A stretch of DNA of 64,000 nucleotides from CAVPJC01 sp963705155 (GTDB taxonomy: Bacteria > Chloroflexota > Anaerolineae > Anaerolineales > UBA4823): the NCBI GenBank assembly GCA_963705155.1, contig CAVPJC010000016.1, forward strand, positions 1 to 64,000, written 5' to 3'. This document shows, one piece after another, positions 15,464 to 24,300 of this stretch. The position numbers and the translations under genes are program-made. Every line of letters begins with the position of its first letter. The stretch's first letter is position 1. The notes beneath the pieces are model-generated. The model was not told the DNA's origin and ran no database searches. It saw only the letters and a program-made list of their open reading frames with translations.

Positions 15464-18214
15464 CTAAACCCGATTTAGACGCTGCCGCAAGAGCTTGACG
15501 GCGTCCACCGCCAGCATCACCGGCAGGCTGGCTGCCAGGCTGACGCCCAGCTCACCGGGGGTCAGCGCCACGGTGTCGAAGACGCCCTGCAGGAAAGGGA
15601 CATAGATCACCAGCATCTGCAGCACCAGGGTGAGCAGCACCGAGCCCAGCATGGCCGGGTTGGAGAAGATCCCGATTTGCAGCAGGGTGTTGCTATCCGA
15701 GCGGGTGACCAGGGCGTTGCCCATCTGCGCCAGAGTCAGGGTGGTGAAGACCATGGTCTGCCAGGCGGGCATCTGGCGCCCGTAAGCCCACCAGCCCACC
15801 GCCAGCGAAACCAGGCCCATCAACAGGCCGATCCACAGGATATCACGCGCCATGCCGCGGGCGAAGATATTTTCACCTGGCGGAAACGGCTTGCGGCGCA
15901 TCACGCCGCGTTCGGCCGGCTCCAGCGAAAGCGCCAGACCGGGCAGGCCGTCGGTGACCAGGTTGACCCACAAGATCTGCAGCGGCAGCAGCGGCAGCGG
16001 CATACCCAGGAAGGGCGCCAGCAGCATCACCCAGATCTCGCCGGCGTTGGAGGTCATGGTGTATTTGATAAATTTGCGAATGTTATCATAAATGCGCCGG
16101 CCTTCTTCGACCGCCGCCACGATGGTGGCGAAGTTGTCGTCCAGCAGGATCATGTCGGAGGCTTCTTTGGAAACGTCGGTGCCGGTGATGCCCATGGCGA
16201 CGCCGATATCGGCGGTCTTCAGGGCCGGGGCGTCGTTGACGCCGTCGCCGGTCATGGCAACGATCTGCCCGCGGCGCTGCAGGGCGTTGACGATATTCAG
16301 CTTGTGCTCGGGCGAGACGCGGGCGAACACCGAGACCGTCTCCAGGCGGCGCTCCAGCTCGGCGTCTGCCATGCCCACCAGATCACGCCCGATGATGACC
16401 CCGCCGGAATGGTCGAAGCCCAGCTCTTTGGCGATATACAGGGCGGTCAGCGGGTGGTCGCCGGTGATCATGATCGGGCGGATGCCGGCAGTTTTGGCCA
16501 CGGCGACCGCTTCAGCCACTTCGGGGCGGGCCGGGTCAATCATTCCGAACAGCCCGACAAAAACCATATCCTGCTCCAGCTCCGGGCCGGCGGTTTCCGG
16601 CAGCTCGGGCAGCCAGTGCAGGGCCAGGCCCAGGACGCGCACGCCCGAGCCGGCCATTTTTTCATTGGCAGCCTGGACGCGCCCCCGCCAGGCTGCATCC
16701 ATGGGCTGGATTTGATCGTCGACCCACACGGCGCTGGAGCGCTCCAGCATGCCATCCACGGCCCCCTTGGTGAAGGCGATGTACGGCGTGGCGTGCTGCT
16801 GGCGGTTGAGCGGCTCGAGGAAAGGCGGCAGATGTTCAGGGTTCACCTGGTGAACGGTGGTCATGCGCTTGCGATCCGAGTCAAACGGGATTTCGGCCTG
16901 GCGCGGCAGGATTTTTTCCAGCTCATCCTTCCACAGGCCGTGACGGGCGGCGGTGATCACCAGGGCGCCTTCGGTCGGGTCGCCGATGGAAGTCCATTCC
17001 TGCTCCTCACGCTCGGAACGCTCCATATAGGCGTCGTTGCACAGCGCCCCGCCCACCAGCAGGAGCGGAAAGGCCAGGTTTTGGCCCATCTCTGGACCCA
17101 GGTCCACGTTTTCCAGGGTCACCGGGCTGTAAAAGCGCAGGCGCGTGACCAGGTCCATGCGGTTTTCGGCCACGTCCAACACGGTGACGGTCATGCGGTT
17201 TTCGGTGAGGGTGCCGGTTTTGTCGGAGCAGATGACGGTGACCGAGCCAAGCGTTTCGACGGCGGGCAGCTTGCGGATCAGGGCGTTGCGCTTGAGCATG
17301 CGCTGGGCGCCCAGCGCCAGGGCAATCGTGACGACGGCGGGCAGGCCCTCCGGAACGGCAGCGACTGCCATCGAGATGGCGGTGAGAATCAGGACGCGCA
17401 GATCTTCACCGCGCAGCAGCCCAAAGAGGAACACCAGGCCGACGATGAACAGGGCCGCCACAGCCAGGCCGCGCCCCAATTGCTCCAGGCGGCGCTGCAG
17501 GGGCGTTTGCTCGCCCTGCACCGATTGGATCATCTCGGCGATGCGCCCCAGCTCGGTGCGCATGCCGGTGGCGGTGACCACGGCCGCGCCGCGCCCGTAG
17601 GTGGCGACGGTGCCCAGGTAGAGCATGTTGCGCCGGTCGGCGACCGGGAGATTCTCTCCGCTCACGCTGTGGGTGTATTTCTCAACCGGCTCCGATTCGC
17701 CGGTGAGCACCGCTTCCTGCACCCGCAGGTTGGCAGATTCCACCAGGCGGGCGTCGGCGGGCACCAGGCTGCCGGCTTCGAGCAGCACCACGTCGCCGGG
17801 CACCAGCTCGCCGGCGGGCAGCTCGCGCAGGTGCCCATCCCGGCGCACACGCACGCGTGGCGCGGCCATCTTTTTCAGGGCCGCCATGGCCTGCTCGGCG
17901 CGGTACTCCTGGGAAAAACCCAGCACCGCGTTTAAGACGACGATCACCAGCACCACGATGGCGTCGGTGTATTCGCCCAGCAGCACCGAGACGAGCGCCG
18001 CAACCAGCAAAATGACGACCATGATACCGGTCAGCTGCTCCCATAAAATGCGCCAGGGCGATTTTACGCCCCGGTCCACCAGCTCGTTTGGCCCGTATTC
18101 GGCCTGCCGGGCTGTGACGGCCGCGCTGGACAGGCCCTGCTCCAGGTCGGATTCCAGGGCTGCGAGCGCCTGACTGGTTTCCAATTGGTGCCAGGCTGTG
18201 TTCGGGTTCTGCAT
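15464..18214 (-). CDS. P-type cation ATPase (P2A, Ca2+/Mn2+ type)
   Basis: A 916-residue P2-type ATPase. Order of parts: N-terminal cation-ATPase domain, TM1-TM2, actuator with VLTGESEPVEK, TM3-TM4 with VAAVPEGLPA, phosphorylation site SDKTGTLTENR (Asp about 331), hinge MTGDGVNDAPALKTADIG, then six C-terminal helices. PEGLP in TM4 and the length fit SERCA/PMR1-like pumps for Ca2+ or Mn2+. ATG 18214 is preferred to 18229 because GGAGAG lies 8 nt before it. The upstream Mn2+ riboswitch argues for Mn2+ export. The protein has a stop 27 bp before the lasso kinase, so readthrough transcription is possible. Confidence 0.9.
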   Translation of the reverse strand: MQNPNTAWHQLETSQALAALESDLEQGLSSAAVTARQAEYGPNELVDRGVKSPWRILWEQLTGIMVVILLVAALVSVLLGEYTDAIVVLVIVVLNAVLGFSQEYRAEQAMAALKKMAAPRVRVRRDGHLRELPAGELVPGDVVLLEAGSLVPADARLVESANLRVQEAVLTGESEPVEKYTHSVSGENLPVADRRNMLYLGTVATYGRGAAVVTATGMRTELGRIAEMIQSVQGEQTPLQRRLEQLGRGLAVAALFIVGLVFLFGLLRGEDLRVLILTAISMAVAAVPEGLPAVVTIALALGAQRMLKRNALIRKLPAVETLGSVTVICSDKTGTLTENRMTVTVLDVAENRMDLVTRLRFYSPVTLENVDLGPEMGQNLAFPLLLVGGALCNDAYMERSEREEQEWTSIGDPTEGALVITAARHGLWKDELEKILPRQAEIPFDSDRKRMTTVHQVNPEHLPPFLEPLNRQQHATPYIAFTKGAVDGMLERSSAVWVDDQIQPMDAAWRGRVQAANEKMAGSGVRVLGLALHWLPELPETAGPELEQDMVFVGLFGMIDPARPEVAEAVAVAKTAGIRPIMITGDHPLTALYIAKELGFDHSGGVIIGRDLVGMADAELERRLETVSVFARVSPEHKLNIVNALQRRGQIVAMTGDGVNDAPALKTADIGVAMGITGTDVSKEASDMILLDDNFATIVAAVEEGRRIYDNIRKFIKYTMTSNAGEIWVMLLAPFLGMPLPLLPLQILWVNLVTDGLPGLALSLEPAERGVMRRKPFPPGENIFARGMARDILWIGLLMGLVSLAVGWWAYGRQMPAWQTMVFTTLTLAQMGNALVTRSDSNTLLQIGIFSNPAMLGSVLLTLVLQMLVIYVPFLQGVFDTVALTPGELGVSLAASLPVMLAVDAVKLLRQRLNRV

Positions 18215-18246
18215 AGATACTCTCTCCATTGATATAAAATTTCACG

Positions 18247-18300
18247 GTAAAAAAAAGACCACCGTGTCGCCGCCTTGCGGCGCTGCTATGCGGTGGTCTT
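18247..18300 (-). terminator. riboswitch terminator hairpin
   Basis: On the minus strand GACCACCG (18298-18291) pairs with CGGTGGTC (18264-18257), and an eight-T run follows (18256-18249). It lies between the aptamer and the ATPase start. The 5' arm overlaps the 3' strand of the aptamer, the usual terminator/antiterminator switch. Confidence 0.85.
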
Positions 18301-18420
18301 GCGGGCGCCGGTGTATTGGACACGCGAACGCAAGGGCCGCCGGGGGAAACCTGCCGGTTTCGACCCGCCTTGACGGCAGCCCTTCCTGCCTTTTAGAAGG
18401 CAGGGGCTACTCCCCAACCG
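18285..18420 (-). ncRNA. yybP-ykoY manganese riboswitch
   Basis: The conserved blocks of the yybP-ykoY aptamer occur in order on the minus strand: GGGGAGTAGC (18415-18406), a variable stem (CCTGCCTTCTAAAAGGCAGG), CCGTCAAGG (18376-18368), CCGGCAGG (18357-18350), then AGACCACC (about 18299-18292), which closes P1. This family binds Mn2+ and turns on export or P-type ATPase genes when Mn2+ is high. Here it precedes just such an ATPase and is followed by an intrinsic terminator. Confidence 0.85.
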
Positions 18421-18425
18421 GACTG

Positions 18426-18454
18426 AGTTTACCCCGGTGTGAGGCGTGTGTCAA
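18426..18454 (-). promoter_or_regulatory. promoter of the Mn riboswitch-ATPase transcript
   Basis: TTGACA (18454-18449) and TAAACT (18431-18426) lie 17 bp apart on the minus strand. Transcription would begin about 7 nt downstream, just before the first aptamer block. Confidence 0.75.
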
Positions 18455-18483
18455 GTGGGTTGGGCGGCGGGTGCAAAACAGGG

Positions 18484-19020
18484 AGTGCCTCGTAGTAACG
18501 GCCGTAGTAACGGCCGTAGTAACGGCTTCAGCCGTTTTGTGGTGTTCCAGTACACAAGGGAATATAACCACCAAGGCACGAAGACTCAAAGAAGATGTGC
18601 TCTACCTCTCCTGGCATAAGTTAGAGCCATACCAACACCAGTGTCCTTACTGCCATCTCCCATTTGGGATGCCACCTGCTCAAATTCGCTCCTGAAGCCC
18701 GGGCTTCAAGACCCCACCCCTGCCCTCCCCTTTTTTGGGAGGGGCAAAGAGCAGCGCCGTTTATAGCCTTTGTCTGGGGTGAGGGTCTACCTGGGGTGGA
18801 TGGCAAGGTCGGGCGGCATAGGGATGCCGCCTCTTTAGAGAGGGACAAGGGTGGTTTATGAGAGATAGACTGTGAGTGCGCCCTTACGCTGAGCGGAGGC
18901 TGGACCCCGGCGGCATGGGGATGCCGCCTCCTCAGAAAGAAGATATGGGATGCCCGGTCAGAAGAAAACCGGTAAATCAATCCTGACATAAGGTCTACCC
19001 TTCAAGGTCTACCCATATCA
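18484..19020. repeat. dispersed repeats, TAACGGCCGTAG tandem and palindromes
   Basis: There is no gene here. Positions 18492-18535 hold three tandem copies of GTAGTAACGGCC, in a copy of the repeat also seen at 5895. Positions 18700-18745 carry a CCCCTGCCCTCCCC phrase. Two GGCGGCAT(A/G)GGGATGCCGCC palindromes are at 18811 and 18908. The stretch ends in two GGTCTACCC sites. Confidence 0.6.
18989..19016. promoter_or_regulatory. GGGTAGACC site pair (cluster 1)
   Basis: AAGGTCTACCC occurs twice with a 14-bp period. It is the same site as in clusters near 19620, 21064, 24881 and 28319, with arms AGGGT and ACCCT around a 2-bp centre. It lies just downstream of the AbiE remnant. Confidence 0.6.
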
Positions 19021-19068
19021 CCGGATTTACCGGAGGCGGCAGGACAATTTTCAGGGGTGGTCAGCCGG

Positions 19069-19282
19069 TCACTTGCTGAACTCTTTTACCCAGCCGCGCA
19101 AGTTCCGTTTCACCACGTTCCAGCCTGCCGGGTGGCGCAATTGTAGAGCAGGCTCTTCATCAGCGTCCCGAAAATAAACCAGTCCATACAGCACGGGAGA
19201 AATCCTGCTTTTCCATTGGCCGGGACAACTGGCGGAGCACGGTCATTTGTGCTGCGGTTAGCGGCTCCGAATGAAGGCTCAT
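19069..19282 (-). pseudogene. AbiEii-type nucleotidyltransferase toxin, internally deleted
   Basis: ATG 19282 overlaps the antitoxin stop (ATGA). The start MSLHSEPLTAAQMTVLRQLS resembles AbiEii toxin openings. After only about 25 residues, in another frame, comes VLYGLVYFRDADEEPALQL ... WNVVKRNLRGWVKEFSK. This matches the toxin C-terminus (YFxDAExxP, then W-x-x-V-K). The nucleotidyltransferase core is absent, so both ends survive around a large deletion. Confidence 0.55.
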
Positions 19283-19532
19283 GGCGATACTCTCCTCCCC
19301 CATTGGCTGGCTTCGGCTGCCGTGACCCAGCGGTTCACGCTCCGGGCGGGAAGTTCCAGAACGATCTGCCAGAAACGGAGATGGCGCGGCGCCAGCCGCC
19401 CGCCGGGTGGGTCAGCAGCCAGGCCCGCAGCGCATCATCGCCCACCTTCCGGCGCAGCCAGGTGATCGCCTGCCAGCTCCCCTCCTGTAAAACGCACCGG
19501 GTGATGAAATCGCGGTGGTCATCCCATTTCAA
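19279..19532 (-). pseudogene. AbiE-system antitoxin (DUF6922-like), frameshifted
   Basis: MKWDDHRDFITRCVLQEGS followed by AITWLRRKVGDDALRAWLL is the start of the small DUF6922-type proteins found just before AbiEii toxins. After one indel near 19395, the other frame continues with RLAPRHLRFWQIVLELPARS and VNRWV, the family's C-terminal signature. With the frame repaired it is about 83 residues. The toxin start codon overlaps its stop. The assignment is from memory of the family pattern, not a search. Confidence 0.55.
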
Positions 19533-19630
19533 TGCACTAAATCATAGTCTCAGAAACAGGGGCGGAGAAACTCAGGCAGATCAGGGTTTGCAACAGGCAT
19601 CATGGCGACCTCCTACTTAAGGTCTACCCT
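19533..19630. other. short spacer downstream of the partition pair
   Basis: No gene is evident here. It separates the partition pair (upstream on the minus strand) from the AbiE remnant (downstream) and ends in the second GGTCTACCC cluster. Confidence 0.4.
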
Positions 19631-19646
19631 TCAGGGTCTACCCTTT
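19618..19646. promoter_or_regulatory. GGGTAGACC site pair (cluster 2), overlapping a stop codon
   Basis: AAGGTCTACCCTTC and AGGGTCTACCCTTT are adjacent at a 14-bp period. The second covers the last codons and the stop of the RHH gene: its KGRP-stop end is written by the site itself. Confidence 0.6.
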
Positions 19647-20077
19647 TTTCGGGATTTGCCAAAGGTGGCGGGGTAATCTTCGGGGGCGATCACCAGGTTG
19701 TAATCGTAGCGCGGGCTGCGGCTGGCCACTTTTTGCGCCCCCAGGTCCAGGCGGCGCTCAGACAGGTCTTCCACAAAGCGCAGCAGCCCCAGGGTGGCCA
19801 GCTGGCTGGCGGGCAGGCCGTGCTGTTCGGCCAGGTCTTTGAGGCGCTGGCGCAGCTCGACGGGGATATCGTAGGTGGTGTGGAAGGGGCGCCGGGCGCG
19901 GATCTTTTCGCGCTCCTTCTTTTTCTTCTCGCGGTCTTTGTGCGGCAGGCGCGCCTGGCTCTGGCGGCGCTCGGTCTGCACCAGCAGGGCGCTGACGGCC
20001 GGGTCGGCCATGTTGGCGGCCTCTTCAAAATTGATAAAACCACCTTCGTCGGCAGGGCGTTTGCGGGCAGGGCTCAT
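19631..20077 (-). CDS. ribbon-helix-helix partition/DNA-binding protein
   Basis: About 148 residues starting MSPARKRPADEGG, from an ATG that overlaps the ParA stop (ATGA). The longer upstream frame is a shadow of parA. A basic, charged coiled segment (DREKKKKEREKIRARRPF) precedes HTTYDIPVELRQRLKDLAEQ and GLPASQLATLGLLRFVEDL. That is a clear ribbon-helix-helix pattern: one strand and two helices with DIP and GLPASQL. The tail is basic. Placed directly after ParA, it is the likely ParB/ParG-type partner that binds the centromere. The GGGTAGACCC sites around and inside this locus are its natural candidate targets. Confidence 0.72.
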   Translation of the reverse strand: MSPARKRPADEGGFINFEEAANMADPAVSALLVQTERRQSQARLPHKDREKKKKEREKIRARRPFHTTYDIPVELRQRLKDLAEQHGLPASQLATLGLLRFVEDLSERRLDLGAQKVASRSPRYDYNLVIAPEDYPATFGKSRKKGRP

Positions 20078-20859
20078 TGGAACAGCTCCTTTTCCACCCG
20101 ATCCACAATCTGCTTGTAGCCGCCGATCAGCTTGCCGGAACGGTCGGGGTAGCCCACCAGGGCGCGCGTATTGGGGCCGTATTCCCACAGCGATTTGCCG
20201 AAACGGGTGGATTCGCGGCAAACCACGTCCTGCGGCACGGGCGGCCAGACGTACTGGCCAAAGGTCTCCACCAGGTGCTTGAGCTGCAGGTAGCTCTCGT
20301 TGGTGGTGCGGTCGTAAAAGGTGGGGATGATGGCGCCCAGCTCGCAGGTGGAGATGCGGGCCAGCGATTTGAGCGTCACCAGCATATCGCGCACGCCCTT
20401 CACAGCCAGCTGGTCGAGCCGGGTGGGGATGAGCAGGTAGTGCGCCGCCACCACCGCCAGGGTGTGCAGGATATCCACGCTGGGGGCGCAGTCGAGCAGC
20501 ACCACCTCGTAGGGGGCGTCGCGCAGCACGTCATCCAGGATGTACTCGCGCGGCCGGTCGGAGATGGAGCCGATGGCGATTTTGAGGTTGGTGGTGGTCT
20601 TATCGGAGCGCACCACGTCCAGGTTTTCGCGCCCGCCCGGGGTGACGGCGCGCTCGAGCGGCAGCGCCGCCCCCGGAAAGAGCAGCCGGTAGAGATCGTT
20701 GCCGGGCGGCAGGCCGAGGCAGTCGGCCACATTACCCTGCGGGTCGAGATCCACCAGCAGGGTGCGGTAGCCGCGCCGGGCAAAGCCGTGGGCCAGGTTG
20801 ACGGCGGTAACGGTTTTGCCGACGCCGCCTTTTTGGTTGACAACAGCCAGAACAGTCAT
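20074..20859 (-). CDS. parA: ParA family partition ATPase
   Basis: A 261-residue ParA with the deviant Walker A KGGVGKT (residues 10-16), the A' motif LLVDLDPQGN, and Walker B YEVVLLDCAP. There is no N-terminal HTH, as in chromosomal Soj and type Ib plasmid ParA. GAIIPTFYDRTTNES and the REST-like CRESTRFGKSLWEYGP segment are standard for the family. It is translationally coupled to the RHH protein. Five GGGTAGACC sites lie 200-300 bp upstream, consistent with autoregulation or a centromere. Confidence 0.88.
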   Translation of the reverse strand: MTVLAVVNQKGGVGKTVTAVNLAHGFARRGYRTLLVDLDPQGNVADCLGLPPGNDLYRLLFPGAALPLERAVTPGGRENLDVVRSDKTTTNLKIAIGSISDRPREYILDDVLRDAPYEVVLLDCAPSVDILHTLAVVAAHYLLIPTRLDQLAVKGVRDMLVTLKSLARISTCELGAIIPTFYDRTTNESYLQLKHLVETFGQYVWPPVPQDVVCRESTRFGKSLWEYGPNTRALVGYPDRSGKLIGGYKQIVDRVEKELFQ

Positions 20860-20889
20860 AAATATTCCCTCACCCGTCGGCAGCTTTGC

Positions 20890-21060
20890 TGCCGCAACAA
20901 CCCCTCACTCAAAAAATTGAGCCACAGATGGACACAGATCGACACAGATAAAAGCAGGGAAAACCCTCACCCCTGGCCCCTCTCCCTCAGGGAGAGGGGA
21001 ACTCCCTGCCCCACCCCATCGAGGGAGGTGCGGCCGGGTCGGGGTGCGGGGCGCCTTTGC
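20890..21060. repeat. dispersed intergenic repeats upstream of parA
   Basis: A CCACAGATGGACACAGATCG phrase (also near 46070 and 54180) is followed by CTCACCCCTGGCCCCTCTCC with its palindromic partner CTCAGGGAGAGGGG, the family that also interrupts the primase. No coding sequence was seen. Confidence 0.55.
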
Positions 21061-21063
21061 TCT

Positions 21064-21163
21064 TGTAGGGTAGACCCAACATAATTATACAGGGTAGACC
21101 TTATAATTGTCAAGGTCTACCCTGCAGGGTCTACCCAATCAAAGTTACAGGGTAGACCCTATT
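21064..21163. promoter_or_regulatory. GGGTAGACC site array (cluster 3, five copies)
   Basis: Five copies occur in about 100 bp: GTAGGGTAGACCC, CAGGGTAGACC, CAAGGTCTACCC, CAGGGTCTACCC and CAGGGTAGACCCT. They are in both orientations, and two are spaced 14 bp apart. This is the densest cluster and lies upstream of parA, as expected for a centromere-like or operator array. Confidence 0.65.
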
Positions 21164-21324
21164 TCGCTCAGGATGGCAGCAGAGAGGCGCAGGCTGCGCT
21201 GCATGGGTTTCAACACGCTGCATCTTTTCTGAGCCGGTTCTTTGGGAAGGGCGGGTAGAAAGATGCGCATCTCACCGTACGGGCACGGCGACGCCGTGCC
21301 CCAACCGCGACGCGGCGCCTCAAC

Positions 21325-21361
21325 AAAAAAGACCCGAAGGGTTTTGGAAACCCTTCGGGTC
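21325..21361 (-). terminator. intrinsic terminator of the beta-helix gene
   Basis: GACCCGAAGGGTTT and AAACCCTTCGGGTC form a perfect 14-bp stem with a 3-nt loop. On the minus strand it is followed by six T. It lies 18 bp after the stop codon at 21379. Confidence 0.9.
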
Positions 21362-21378
21362 TGGGGGGGGTGAAACTC

Positions 21379-24300
21379 TTAGCGGGCGACCACCGGCAGG
21401 TAAAGCTCCGAGATGAGCATTTCAAAGGCGCCCATATCGTACAGGGTGCGGATGGGGCGCGCCTGGTTGAGCAGGTCGCACGGCAGGCCGCCGCTGCAGG
21501 CGTCGATGGCCGGCGAGAACGGGCGCAGGCGGTAATCTTCTCCGGCGCCGGGCGAGCTGAACTGCGGGTTGGTCGCCGTGCCGGCCGTGCCGCCCTGGTC
21601 GATGTTGCACACCGCCGTGGTCAGGGCGCCGAAGGCAGCCACGGAATTGCCCCAGATGATGCTGTTGTGAATGTAGCTCTGCGCCGCGCCGGGCGAGTAA
21701 CCCGCCCCGCCGGTGTTGTTGGCCAGCGTGGCATGCCACAGCGTCATGGCGCCGCCGGCTACCCGGATGCCCGCTCCAAACGCAACCAGGCTGGTGTTGC
21801 TGTACACCAGCGTATTCGAGATCACGCCTGTGGCGGCCGCGCCTTCCTGGTAGATGGCCCCGCCGCGATCGGCGGTATTGCGGTGCAGGTAGGTGTTGTT
21901 CATCGTCAAAGCGCTGCCGCTGGTGAAGATGGCGCCCCCGAAGCCGTCGCCGCCCGCCCCGTTGACGGCGGTGTTGCCGTACAGGCTGCTGCAGCGGTTG
22001 AGCAGCGGGTTGCAGGCGGTGGCCTGGGGCGCATGCGGGTCTGCCCGCTGCGGGTCTGCCCGCCGCGGGTCCACCCGCTCCGCCTCTTCCGCCCGGTGAG
22101 CGGCCGGGTAATCGGTGTCGATCCTCAGGATGGAGCTGTTATAGGCGGCGATCGCTCCGCCGTTTCCATCCTGGGCCTGGTTGTTGCGGAAGGTGCAGTT
22201 ATCGGCGGTCAGCGTGCTGCTGCTCAGGTAGATGGCGCCGCCGCTGCCGGTCAGGGCCTTGTTCCCATTGTTGCTGAAACCGAACTCAGCGCCATCGCAT
22301 TCCACGCGCGGGCTGTCCACGGCGTAAATCGCCCCGCCCGCGGCCGCCGTATTGACCCACAGGCGCACGGGGTCGTTGAAATAATCATCCATCCACAGCC
22401 GCGAACCGCCGTTCAGATAAAACACGCCGCCGTTTCCACCGGCAATGTTGGAGGTGGCCTGCACCCTGCCGTACACATCGAAGAAGGCGCCTGCGTTGGC
22501 GTAAGCCGCTCCGCCGTCGCCGCTGGCGGTATTCGTATTGAGATAAAGATCATACCCGCCTGTGGCATACAGCGCCAGCGGGTCGGTATTGGCCACGTAA
22601 AGCGCCCCGCCGCTGCCATTGGCGTGATTGACCGCCAGGTAGCTGGGGCCAGGCCCGGCTGTTACACTAAAATCGGCATCCCCCGAGCCGGTCACAGCCA
22701 CGGCGCCGCCGTTGCCGCCCGCCCAGTTATTGCGCACATCCCAGGCGCCGCTAAAATCCAGCGTGCCGGCGTCGAGGTAGATGGCGCCGCCGTGTGAGCT
22801 GGCCGTGTTGGATTGGATGACGGCGTTGCTGATGTTGATATCGGCTGCATTGGTGGCGGCGATGGCCCCGCCGACCCCGTCCAGGGCTTTGTTGTTCTTG
22901 AAGCTCGACCCGGCGAGCACATCCAGCCGGCTGGCGCCAAACAGGCGCGCCCCACCGCCCAGGTTGCTGGCGGTATTGCTGAGCACCTGGGTGTCGGTCA
23001 ACGTGGCAGTGGCATCGTACAGGTAAAGCGCCGCGCCGCGCCCGTCGGTGGCAGAGGGCAGGAAGTGCTGCGTGATGCTGCTGTTTGTCATGGTCACCAC
23101 GCTGCCGGCGCGCACATACAGGCCGCCGCCATAGCCGGTGTTGGGGTTGGAAAGCGTGTTGCTGAGGATGTCAACATTCTCCAGCCGGGCGTGGGTGTTG
23201 TTATACAGGTACATGCCGGCGCCGTTCAGCCCGGTGGCGCCGATCTGGTTGTGGGTGTTCACCGTCGTCCCGCCCACGCTGGTGTTGGTCATCGTGATTG
23301 CGCTGTTGGTGGCATACACGCCGCCGCCCGAATTGGAGGCGATGTTGTTGAGAATCCGGCCCGAAAAATCCACCCTGCTGCTGTCAACGTACATGCCCGC
23401 GCCCAGCACGGCGTCGTTGCCTGCACTGGCCGCCGAGTTATACCCCAGGCTGCCGCCGGTGACGGTGAGGCGGCTGCCGTTGACCAGGTACAGCCCGCCG
23501 CCGTTGCCGCTGGCGGTGTTGTTCATCACCGTGGTGGCGGAGCCTTCCAGGTAAATCCGGCTGTTGCTGGCGTAAATCCCGCCGCCGCTGGCGGCGCTCT
23601 GGCAGCACGGCGCCGTTTCGCCCACAAACACCGAGTTGCTCAGGTGGATCTCGCCATCGGCCACGTAAAACCCGCCGCCATTGGTCGTGGCGGTGTTGGC
23701 GAGAACATCGGCGTTATCCAGGTACACCTTTCCGCCGGCAACGTAAAGCCCGCCCCCGTCGCCGGTGGACGAGTTCTGGTAGATATCCGAAGCGCTGTCA
23801 AACCCGTAGAGCGTGCCGTACACAATGCCGCCGGCGCCCGCCGAGCCGGTGTTGGCGTAGATATCCGAGTCGCTGGTATAGGTGAGCACGCTGGTGCTGC
23901 CAATGTACATACCTCCCCCCGAGGCGCCGGCGTTATTGTGAATGTTCGTGTTTTCCAGCCTGACCCGCGAGCTGCCCAGCAAATCCACCCCGGCGCCAAA
24001 GCTGGTGCCGCCGGTCAGATCCAGGTTGCGCAGCGTGACAACGGCGGCGCAGGTCAGATCCACCACGCTGCCGGCGACGCTCGGGTCGTAGAGCGTCTGG
24101 GCGCCGGTAAAGGTGGTGCAGTCGGCGGCGTAGCCGCCTTCGATGATCAGCGTTTTGGCGCTGATATCCACCAATTCAAGGTAGGTGCCGCCGGCCAGGC
24201 GCAGGATGGCGCCGCTGGGAGCGGCGTTGACGGCGGTCTGCAGGTTGTCGTAAGCGCAGGCGCTGCCGTTGACGCCAATGTAATTGACCGCCGGTGCGTC

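Noticed and set aside
15677..17935. 752-residue open frame on the plus strand
   Set aside because: It is the exact antisense of the P-type ATPase, has a His/Gln-rich composition typical of an antisense frame in GC-rich DNA, and has no ribosome site.
21064..21163. CRISPR-like repeat array
   Set aside because: Repeats are about 12 bp, in both orientations and with irregular spacing; a protein-binding site array fits better.
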